This document shows, one piece after another, positions 25,442 to 32,544 of a stretch of 64,000 nt of DNA (its first letter is position 1; every line of letters begins with the position of its first letter). Where the stretch lies: NCBI GenBank assembly GCA_030037775.1, contig JASHQB010000338.1:1-64000 (forward strand), written 5' to 3'. Under the pieces are notes generated by a model that did no database searches, was not told the DNA's origin, and saw nothing but the letters and a program-made list of their open reading frames with translations. This DNA is from Candidatus Acidiferrales bacterium. GTDB lineage: Bacteria > Acidobacteriota > Terriglobia > Acidiferrales > UBA7541. A program made the position numbers and the translations under genes.

Positions 25442-28384
25442 ATGAACAACAAATCCCAGTCCGGTATGGCGCTCGCAACGAGCCTTATCGTCGTTTTCTT
25501 AATCGTTGCGCTCGTCATTGGTTTCTCGTGGATGGTCCTAATCGATCAGCGCCTCGGCGGCGTCAACGGCACCGAAACATACACTTTCTACGGCGCCGAA
25601 GCCGGTCTAGAGAAACTCACCGGCGACCTCGGCAATCTTTTTGCCAACAACTCCTCGCCTTCCGGGGCGCAAGTGAACGCCCTCGCGGTCGCGGCCAATG
25701 AACCGAACGTCCCGGGCGTCAACTACGTCATTCCGTCCGGCGCCATCGGCTATAACATCACTTTCCCGGTCGATGGTTCAGGCAATCCTGAGGCCACCGA
25801 CCATGTCATCGAGTCAGGAAACTACCAGGGCATGACCGGCTTGCTGACTCCCTACACGCTCACCGTCACCGCGCACAATGCGGTTTCAAATGCCGAAGTC
25901 CGCCTCACCCGCACGGTTCAGACCGTCGCCATTCCCGTCTTCCAATTCGGCATGTTTTCACAAACGGACTTGAGCTTCTTCCCCGGCCCCAATTTCGATT
26001 TCGGCGGCAACGTGATGACCAACGGCAACCTTTTCCTCGCCGGCGGTTCTGACCTGGTGTTTAACGGCAAGGTCTTGTCCGCCAAGGACATCATCGTCAC
26101 CAACCTTTCCAATGGCTGGCCCACCAGCAACAATTACACAGGGCAAATCTACGCTCCGACGACCTCCGGCGGATGCCCGTCCGGCACTTGGCCCACTGGC
26201 AGCACGGCAGGATGCCAGCAATTGACCCAGGGAAGCCTGGTAGGCACCATAGGCTCGGCTCAAAATGCGGCATTCCCGAATTTGGCGAAGAGCACCTACA
26301 ACAGCTACATCGGCAGCACGGAAACCGGCGTCAAGCCTGTCAACCTTTCGATCACGCTGGCCCCGGGCGCGAACCCCATCGATTTGATTCGCCGTCCTGT
26401 GGCCGGTGAAAACGCATCGAATCCCGACCTTTATTCGCAACGTTACTATGCTCAGGCCAGCATGCGCATCATGCTCTCGGACAACCAAGCCGATCTGGAC
26501 AGTTTGCCCTGCGTAGATACAACACATAACGCTCTTCAGCTCAGCGCTCAAACCACGGGCACTCTGGGCGGCGTGCCTATCGCCGAGTCAGGTGCCGTCA
26601 ATTCCGCTCACACGGCTCTTGCGGCTGGGGCCAACTACGTTAACTCAAGTAACGGATACTGGGAGGCCAATGGGCAAGCATTAATCACCGGTTACATCAA
26701 GATCGAAATCCAAACATCCTATCCCACCACGGCGGGATCATGCGGCACATGGAAAGATGTGACCTCCACGGTACTCGCCCTTGGAATCGCTGGCCGCAAT
26801 CTCAATCCCAATAAGAACTTCACGCTCGGCACGAATAGCTACTACTCTCTGCCGGCGCTCTTTCCACAGCCGGGCTCAAGTCCATCTTCGACAGGTCAGA
26901 TCGCGGCTTCGACCTGCGCCGATCCGAGCTCGACCGCCATCATCCGGCTCGAGCGCTTGCGGGACAATCCGTCGACCGGAACTGCTGCCGCCCCTTGCGG
27001 AACCACCAGCACCGTTGCTTTCGATTATTGGCCGAACCTGCTGTTCGACACCCGCGAAGGCAATCTGCGCGATCTGGAGCCTTCTGCTACTACAGTTGCT
27101 GACAGCGGCGGTACGAAGGGAACATTCGCCTATTACCAAATGCCCACGCTTGGCGGCGTCATGAACTATACAGAACTCGACATCAACGATTTGGCAACTT
27201 TCTTGACCACCAACGCCACTGGAATGCTCGCCAAAGACTCCGTCAATAGCACCAACGATTTCACCATTTACTTCTCCGATCGCCGCGGCAATTACACGCC
27301 GGCCGCCATGCCCGGAGGATGGCCTCCTCTTTCCCCCGGCGGCTACGAAACCGGCGAATACGGCTTCGAAGATTCCATCAATCCATCCAGCGGATACGGA
27401 TGTCCGGATGGAACCCTGGACAACGGCGAGACCTTCGACATGGTCGAAAATCCCGGCAACCAAGTCGTCGGTGGCACGCCCGAGGATTACGGCGAAACCA
27501 GCCCCTCGTGGCCTGTAATCACGACCAACGGTAACGCGGTTTACACAACCTACTTCACCGATCTGTGGACGAACAAGGGCATCATTGCAAATCCAAATTG
27601 CAACCCTTCGGCTGGCTTGTCTACTAGCGCGCCCTGGCCCGGTGCCTATATTGTGAATCCGCAGGAAGCTCGCGAAAACCCGCCGATGTTCTTCCGTCGT
27701 GCCCTGAAGCTTGTGAACGGCAGCAGCATCAGCCTCGGCACTTGCCCCGACGGCGTGGTTTGCGGCCTGACTATCGTCTCGGAGAATCCTGTTTACGTCC
27801 AAGGTGACTTCAACGCGGCGGCTGGCAGCGACGTGAACTCCACGCCAACGCAGGCGCACGTGGCCACCTCCGTTATCGCCGACTCAGTCACTCTGCTGTC
27901 CGATAGCTGGAACGACGTCAACTCATTCATCTTCCCCTACTACTCCGGCAGCTGTCCGAATGCCACGGGGCCGCCACAAGGCGGAGCGTGGGGTACCTGC
28001 GGCCGGAATTCCACCACGACCAACTACCGCCTTGCGGTCGTCGCTGGCAAGGGCATTTCCTTCCCTCAGCCTTCGACTTGCGGAACCGGAGCCTGCTATG
28101 ACGACTTCGGCACCGACGGTGGTGTTCACAACTTCTTGCGCTACGTCGAAGATTGGGGCGCCGCCACGCTCTATTACCGCGGCTCCGTCGTCAGCTTCTA
28201 CTACAGCCGCCAGGGCATCGGCGTGTACAAGGATGGCTTGAACAATACCGTGTACTCACCGCCGACCCGCGGCTATCAATTCGACTCCGACTTCCTGACG
28301 CCGAGCCTTTTGCCGCCGCGAACTCCGATGTTCCGCGACGTCAACACCGTCGGCTTTACGCAAGTTGTCCTGCCATCGCCATAG
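25442..28384 (+). CDS. giant PilX-like pilus assembly protein
   Basis: This 980-residue protein starts like PilX (QSGMALATSLIVVFLIVALVIGFSWMVLIDQRLGG) with a single N-terminal hydrophobic helix, then TFYGAEAGLEKLTGDLGNLF. PilX proteins are usually 150-250 residues; here the extracellular part is several times longer. It is rich in Asn, Gly, Ser and Thr, with strands such as FDFGGNVMTNGNLFLAGGSDLVFNGKVLSAKDIIV and GLTIVSENPVYVQGDFNAAAGSDVN that resemble a beta-helix or adhesin-like domain. It probably sits at the pilus tip or surface with FimT-, PilV- and PilW-like proteins; adhesive function is inference. It is the last gene of the operon and a terminator follows. Confidence 0.85.
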   Translation: MNNKSQSGMALATSLIVVFLIVALVIGFSWMVLIDQRLGGVNGTETYTFYGAEAGLEKLTGDLGNLFANNSSPSGAQVNALAVAANEPNVPGVNYVIPSGAIGYNITFPVDGSGNPEATDHVIESGNYQGMTGLLTPYTLTVTAHNAVSNAEVRLTRTVQTVAIPVFQFGMFSQTDLSFFPGPNFDFGGNVMTNGNLFLAGGSDLVFNGKVLSAKDIIVTNLSNGWPTSNNYTGQIYAPTTSGGCPSGTWPTGSTAGCQQLTQGSLVGTIGSAQNAAFPNLAKSTYNSYIGSTETGVKPVNLSITLAPGANPIDLIRRPVAGENASNPDLYSQRYYAQASMRIMLSDNQADLDSLPCVDTTHNALQLSAQTTGTLGGVPIAESGAVNSAHTALAAGANYVNSSNGYWEANGQALITGYIKIEIQTSYPTTAGSCGTWKDVTSTVLALGIAGRNLNPNKNFTLGTNSYYSLPALFPQPGSSPSSTGQIAASTCADPSSTAIIRLERLRDNPSTGTAAAPCGTTSTVAFDYWPNLLFDTREGNLRDLEPSATTVADSGGTKGTFAYYQMPTLGGVMNYTELDINDLATFLTTNATGMLAKDSVNSTNDFTIYFSDRRGNYTPAAMPGGWPPLSPGGYETGEYGFEDSINPSSGYGCPDGTLDNGETFDMVENPGNQVVGGTPEDYGETSPSWPVITTNGNAVYTTYFTDLWTNKGIIANPNCNPSAGLSTSAPWPGAYIVNPQEARENPPMFFRRALKLVNGSSISLGTCPDGVVCGLTIVSENPVYVQGDFNAAAGSDVNSTPTQAHVATSVIADSVTLLSDSWNDVNSFIFPYYSGSCPNATGPPQGGAWGTCGRNSTTTNYRLAVVAGKGISFPQPSTCGTGACYDDFGTDGGVHNFLRYVEDWGAATLYYRGSVVSFYYSRQGIGVYKDGLNNTVYSPPTRGYQFDSDFLTPSLLPPRTPMFRDVNTVGFTQVVLPSP

Positions 28385-28412
28385 GCCCAGCTGCATCAAT
28401 CCCGCAGCACGA

Positions 28413-28446
28413 GCGTCCCGGCCCCAGCCGGGACGCTTTTTTTTCG
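28413..28446 (+). terminator. Rho-independent terminator of the pilin operon
   Basis: GCGTCCCGGC-CCCA-GCCGGGACGC forms a perfect 10-bp stem directly followed by eight T residues, 29 bases after the PilX-like stop codon. Confidence 0.97.
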
Positions 28447-28463
28447 TCGGCCGCGCTGCATCG

Positions 28464-29318
28464 TCAGCGCTTTTCCTGCCTTCCCACCGCATACCGCGTC
28501 ACCGTAAATTCCCCTTCGCGAACCTCTGCCAGCCCCTTCCGTGCGCGAATCTCTCCCGCCGCCTGCGCCTCCTGAATCCGCGCGCTATCGCTCTCGAACG
28601 TCCCCACACGCACTTCATGCGTCAGGTGGTATTCGATCAATTTGTTGCGCAAGCACCGCACCCCCATGCCGTTCCGCCGCAGCCGCAGATCGATGTCCGT
28701 ATCTTCGCCGCCGCGTCCCAGGAACTCCTCGTTGAATCCGTTCACCGCCGCGAAATCCTTTTTCATGATGGAAAAATTACAGCCCAAAATCCCATTGTTC
28801 TTTGACTCATACAAAATCGGCAGCTCAAACCCGTGCTCGATCACCCGCGCGCGCCCTCTCAGCCATTCCAGGATTAACTTCCCTGCCCGTAAGTCGAGCC
28901 CGCGTTCGTAAATCACTTCTGCAGGCTGCAGGATTTCCCGCCGGATATGCACGCGCCGCCCCGTCAGCGCCACCCGCGGCTCCAAAAAGGCCAAATGATT
29001 GTGAACGAAATTCCGGTGCGGCAGGCAATCGATATCGACAAAAATCAAGCGTTCGGTTCGCGCCACCGAAACCGCGCGGTTCTGGATCCGCGTCTTGCGG
29101 AAATCGCACCTTTCGTGCCGCACATGCACGATTTCACGCGCGAATCTCCCCACCCATTTCCGCAGGATCGGTTCGTAATCCTCCCTCGAGCCGTCATCGG
29201 CGAGGATCAATTCGAAATCCGCAAAACTCTGCCGCGCGAACGCCGCCAGGCTCCATTCCAGAATGTTCGCGTCGTTGTACGTCGCCAGAATGACCGAGGC
29301 AGGTTCCAGCTGTTTCAC
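28464..29318 (-). CDS. family 2 glycosyltransferase
   Basis: This ~284-residue GT-A glycosyltransferase has the N-terminal VILATYNDANILEWSLAAFARQSFADFELILADDGS nucleotide-binding region, the DxD motif in RLIFVDIDCLPHRNFV and the acceptor-side GFNEEFLGRGGEDTDIDLRLRRNG, which carries the ED catalytic base. The sugar and acceptor are unknown; enzymes of this type build surface polysaccharide. I start at GTG 29318 (VKQLEPASV), 26 bases after the upstream methyltransferase stop; the track start at 29453 overlaps that gene. Confidence 0.9.
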   Translation of the reverse strand: MKQLEPASVILATYNDANILEWSLAAFARQSFADFELILADDGSREDYEPILRKWVGRFAREIVHVRHERCDFRKTRIQNRAVSVARTERLIFVDIDCLPHRNFVHNHLAFLEPRVALTGRRVHIRREILQPAEVIYERGLDLRAGKLILEWLRGRARVIEHGFELPILYESKNNGILGCNFSIMKKDFAAVNGFNEEFLGRGGEDTDIDLRLRRNGMGVRCLRNKLIEYHLTHEVRVGTFESDSARIQEAQAAGEIRARKGLAEVREGEFTVTRYAVGRQEKR

Positions 29319-29343
29319 GCGCGTTCTTCTGCGCCGGCGCTCT

Positions 29344-29955
29344 TCACTTCGCGCGTACCGGCATTCGATGGGGAATAAATCGCGGCACACGCCGGCAGTA
29401 TTCGATGTAGGGAGGGCCCAGCCGCGCGCGCAACTCGCGCTCTTCAAATCCAATGACCATCAACACCAGCACCAGCCACACGCCGCAAATCGCCCACATC
29501 AGCGTCGTCGCCGCCAGCAGGCACGCTCCCAGTACCGACGCGATCATTCCCACATATCGCGGATTCCGCAAATACGAATAAATCCCCGTATCCACCACTT
29601 CGCCGCCGCCCGCTAGCTCCGTCTTGCCAATCAGCCGCGACGTCCCCAGGTCCTGCCTCGCGCGCTCGAAAAGCCAAATATCCGCTGCGATCAGCAAGAG
29701 CCCCATCCCAATTTGCAAATCGCCGGGGCGCGCTTGCGCAAGAATAGCGCGGCGAGACACAATCAGCAAAATCGTCATCACGCCCCACGAAGTTACCAGC
29801 GCAGTAATGTACGCCGCACGCAGCCGGCCTCTCCAGTAGCCGATCTGCGGATGCACTACCAGCCAGAAAATCGGGTTGGGCAATTGGAGGAAAAAAACAA
29901 TCGCCGCCGCCCACCGGAAAATGTTCACGGATTCCCCACCGCCGGGATTCGCCAT
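29344..29955 (-). CDS. isoprenylcysteine carboxyl methyltransferase family membrane protein
   Basis: This 203-residue integral membrane protein has about four to five hydrophobic helices and the ICMT/PEMT signature near the end: GGGEVVDTGIYSYLRNPRYVGMI and FEERELRARLGPPYIEYCRRVPRFIP. Bacterial members methylate lipids or other small acceptors with SAM; the substrate here is not known. An alternative GTG start at 29925 has GGTGGGG upstream and could be the real one, since the ATG at 29955 has no ribosome site. It is upstream of the glycosyltransferase gene in the same direction. Confidence 0.85.
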   Translation of the reverse strand: MANPGGGESVNIFRWAAAIVFFLQLPNPIFWLVVHPQIGYWRGRLRAAYITALVTSWGVMTILLIVSRRAILAQARPGDLQIGMGLLLIAADIWLFERARQDLGTSRLIGKTELAGGGEVVDTGIYSYLRNPRYVGMIASVLGACLLAATTLMWAICGVWLVLVLMVIGFEERELRARLGPPYIEYCRRVPRFIPHRMPVRAK

Positions 29956-30103
29956 CCCGAATGCGCCCGCACCTACCGCGAATTCTAATCAAACGACCAG
30001 CCGGCCGCAATCGAGCTTCCCGATCGCCGAACAAACGCCCATTGACGCCCAACCCATTTCGTTGGAGGATTCTCATTCTCGTTTTTCTTTGACGGAGGGC
30101 CCG

Positions 30104-30460
30104 ATGCCCGAAAAGAACTCATGGAACAAGCTCGAATCCGAAAAGCTGAATGACAAAGTCTCGCGCCAGATGATTTATGGCGAGAGCGCCATGCTCGCGC
30201 GCATCCTTCTTGCCCGCGGCGCGATTGTTCCTCGCCACTCGCACATGAACGAGCAGATCACCTGGATTATTTCTGGCGCGCTCAAGCTGATCTTCGACGA
30301 CGGGGAAAAAATCCTGCGTGACGGCGAGTTTTTGCTCATTCCCGCTAACCTGCCACATGCCGCCGAGGCCCTCGAAGACACGGTGGACATCGATGTCTTC
30401 GCCCCTCCGCGCCAGGATTGGATCAAGAAGACCGATACGTATCTGCGCCGCTCAATTTAG
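30104..30460 (+). CDS. cupin domain protein
   Basis: This 118-residue small cupin has the metal-binding motif GAIVPRHSHMNEQITWIISGALKLIF (H, H, E) and DGEFLLIPANLPHAAEALEDT (third His). Cupin families of this size include dioxygenase-like, isomerase and unknown-function members; the substrate is not predictable. The ATG at 30104 has GGAGGG upstream; the track ORF start at 29876 overlaps the methyltransferase gene on the other strand. An SDR gene follows 34 bases later, so the two may be one operon. Confidence 0.85.
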   Translation: MPEKNSWNKLESEKLNDKVSRQMIYGESAMLARILLARGAIVPRHSHMNEQITWIISGALKLIFDDGEKILRDGEFLLIPANLPHAAEALEDTVDIDVFAPPRQDWIKKTDTYLRRSI

Positions 30461-30494
30461 CTTTCGCGCTGCGCAAAAACGGGAGAGTGAAGCC

Positions 30495-31286
30495 ATGGAT
30501 CTCGGTCTGAAGGGGCGTGTCGCCATAGTTGCCGCTGCCAGCAAAGGCCTCGGTCGCGCGGTTGCTGAAGAATTCGCCCGCGACGGCGCGGAAGTCGCCA
30601 TCTGCGCCCGTTCCGCCGCCAATCTCAAGAACGCGGCGGACGCCATCCGCAAATCGACCGGCCGCCAAGTATTTTCCCAAGAGCTCGACGTCACCCGGGC
30701 TGACGCCGTTCATGATTTCGTCGCCGCCGTTCAAAAGCGCTTTGGCCGTATCGACATCTGCGTGACCAACGCCGGGGGCCCACCTTCCAAGAAATTCCTG
30801 GATATTTCGCTCGAAGACTGGCGCAACGCATTCGAACTGACCCTCATGAGCGCTGTCTATTTTGCCCGCGAAGTTCTCCCGCTCATGCGCCAGCGCCACT
30901 GGGGCCGCTTGATCGCCATCACTTCCGTTTCCGTCAAGCAGCCCATCGACAACCTGCTGCTCTCCAACTCCCTCCGCGCTGGCGTCACCGGACTGATGCG
31001 CAGTCTCGCCAATGAATTCGGCCCCGAAGGCATCACCGTCAACTGCGTCTGTCCCGGCTACACCCTCACCGAACGCCTCGACGAGCTCGCCGAAATCCAA
31101 GCCAAGAACGCCGGCCTCAGCCGCGAAAAAATCTTCGAACGCTTGGGTGCCCACGTGCCCCTCGGGCGTGTCGGCAAACCAGAGGAGCTTGCCGCCGTGG
31201 TCGCCTTCCTGGCCTCCGAGCGCGCCAGCTACGTCAACGGCTGCTCCATCGCTGTCGACGGCGGCTATGTGAAAAGCTTGTTGTAA
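30495..31286 (+). CDS. SDR-fold protein lacking the catalytic Tyr/Lys
   Basis: This 263-residue protein follows the 3-oxoacyl-ACP-reductase branch of the SDR family: AIVAAASKGLGRAVAEEFARDGAEVAICAR, VTNAGGPPSKKFLDISLEDW, ITVNCVCPGYTLTERLDELAE and the C-terminal FLASERASYVNGCSIAVDGGY. However, the catalytic region reads SVKQPIDNLLLSNSLRAGVTG, so the usual Tyr-x-x-x-Lys is Ser-x-x-x-Arg or absent. The nucleotide loop is AASKGLG instead of TGxxxGxG. This matches an atypical SDR subgroup related to FabG that lacks the tetrad. It follows the cupin gene and may work with it. Confidence 0.88.
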   Translation: MDLGLKGRVAIVAAASKGLGRAVAEEFARDGAEVAICARSAANLKNAADAIRKSTGRQVFSQELDVTRADAVHDFVAAVQKRFGRIDICVTNAGGPPSKKFLDISLEDWRNAFELTLMSAVYFAREVLPLMRQRHWGRLIAITSVSVKQPIDNLLLSNSLRAGVTGLMRSLANEFGPEGITVNCVCPGYTLTERLDELAEIQAKNAGLSREKIFERLGAHVPLGRVGKPEELAAVVAFLASERASYVNGCSIAVDGGYVKSLL

Positions 31287-31315
31287 AAAAAAACGGCCGC
31301 CGCCTCCAGGACGGC
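31285..31315 (-). terminator. Rho-independent terminator after the DHFR-like gene
   Basis: On the minus strand GCCGTCC-TGGA-GGCGGC (six pairs with one bulged T) is followed by GGCCG and a run of nine T. It lies just after the minus-strand DHFR-like gene and overlaps the end of the convergent SDR gene. Confidence 0.75.
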
Positions 31316-31325
31316 ATCGGTTCCA

Positions 31326-31898
31326 TCATTTCTTGGTACGCCGCGCCAGTCTCCGCTTCTTGCCGGGTCGGTTCGTGACGTCAAGCTCGTATTCGCTCTG
31401 CACCAACCCGCTCTTGTAACAACGTGTCGCGACGTGACGAAGACGGATGTCCTGCGGCACTGAACCAAACAGCGGAATGCCCGTTCCAATCAGCACCGGC
31501 ACGCGCGTGATCACCATTCGGTCGATACAGCCGGCCGCGAGAAATCTCTGAATCGTGATGCCTCCGTCTATGTAAGCGTGTTTGAAGTCGCGGGACTTAA
31601 GCTGCTCTACGATTTCCCTCGGTTCGCCGGACATCTGCTCGACAACCCCACCTTTGATTGCTGAGAAATCGAGCTTACCGCTGCTCAGCACGACCACCGG
31701 CTTCTTTCCGTAAGCCCACTGCCCGAAGCCCAGCACGACTTCGAATGTTTTCCGGCCAATCACCACGACGTCCACACTGGCATAGAATTCGTCGTAGCCG
31801 TGCGACTCCGTCCCGCCGGCGTCCAAGAAATCCAGCGCATGGTTCGGCCGGGCAAGAAACCCATCGACGCTGACTCCACAGAAAACCGAGGTTTTCAC
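31326..31898 (-). CDS. dihydrofolate reductase family protein (RibD C-terminal-like)
   Basis: This 190-residue protein has a RibD-C/DHFR-like fold: VFCGVSVDGFLARPNHALDFL, VVVIGRKTFEVVLGFGQWAYGKKPVVVLSS and HAYIDGGITIQRFLAAGCIDRMVITRVPVLIGTGIPLFG. Such YwjB/YyaP-like proteins are NADPH-binding reductases of unknown substrate. It starts with GTG at 31898, preceded by AGGAGG. A basic tail (GKKRRLARRTKK) ends it. A terminator follows. Confidence 0.9.
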   Translation of the reverse strand: MKTSVFCGVSVDGFLARPNHALDFLDAGGTESHGYDEFYASVDVVVIGRKTFEVVLGFGQWAYGKKPVVVLSSGKLDFSAIKGGVVEQMSGEPREIVEQLKSRDFKHAYIDGGITIQRFLAAGCIDRMVITRVPVLIGTGIPLFGSVPQDIRLRHVATRCYKSGLVQSEYELDVTNRPGKKRRLARRTKK

Positions 31899-32031
31899 AC
31901 CACGCCTCCTGCCCCGGGACTATCCCGCGAGCAAAATTCGCAAATCCCTCAGATTATTCGCTGCCGGCCCGGTCACATGAAAAAACCTGCCGCGCGATAT
32001 GTTTTCGATCCGCCATTCAATTTTGCACGAC

Positions 32032-32370
32032 CTATCCCTTCGACTTCCACAGTCCTACGGTGTTCCCCTCCGGATCCTGCATCCACGCAAAAGTCCCGCC
32101 CGGAATGTCCGTAGGTGGCACCAAGATTTTTCCACCGAGCGAACTCGCCTGGTCCAAAGACTTCTGGACGTCATCCACTTGCACATAAAAAATCGTGTAG
32201 TGGTGGGGCTCGTGTCCCAACGTCGTGAAGTGGCCCGTCAGCAGGCCACCGGTGTCAATCATTCCCGCGGGACCCATCTGCGTGATTTTCCAGTCGAACA
32301 GCTTCGCGTAGAACTCCTGAGTCTTCGCGCTGTCCCTACATCCGATTTCGAAATGCACGACGGGATGCAT
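32032..32370 (-). CDS. VOC family (glyoxalase/bleomycin resistance-like) protein
   Basis: This 112-residue protein is a typical stand-alone VOC domain: HFEIGCRDSAKTQEFYAKLFDWKITQMG, HYTIFYVQVDDVQKSLDQASSLGGKILVPPTDIPGG and FAWMQDPEGNTVGLWK. Metal ligands are probably the first His, the central His and the Glu/Trp region, but the metal and substrate are not predictable. AAGGAG precedes the ATG. It lies upstream of the DHFR-like gene with about 130 bases between. Confidence 0.9.
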   Translation of the reverse strand: MHPVVHFEIGCRDSAKTQEFYAKLFDWKITQMGPAGMIDTGGLLTGHFTTLGHEPHHYTIFYVQVDDVQKSLDQASSLGGKILVPPTDIPGGTFAWMQDPEGNTVGLWKSKG

Positions 32371-32544
32371 GTTTTTCTCCTTGCGTCATTCGCTGACCAA
32401 CACTTCAGGTTTCAAGATATTTGGCGGTCTTCGTCTCTAAAGAATGTTCCTAGGTGGATTTACGGGTTTTACGACCGAAACGCGCAAAGCTACGGGACAA
32501 CCGGCTCCGCGGAGCATTTTCTACCCGCAACCGAATTCCCTGCG

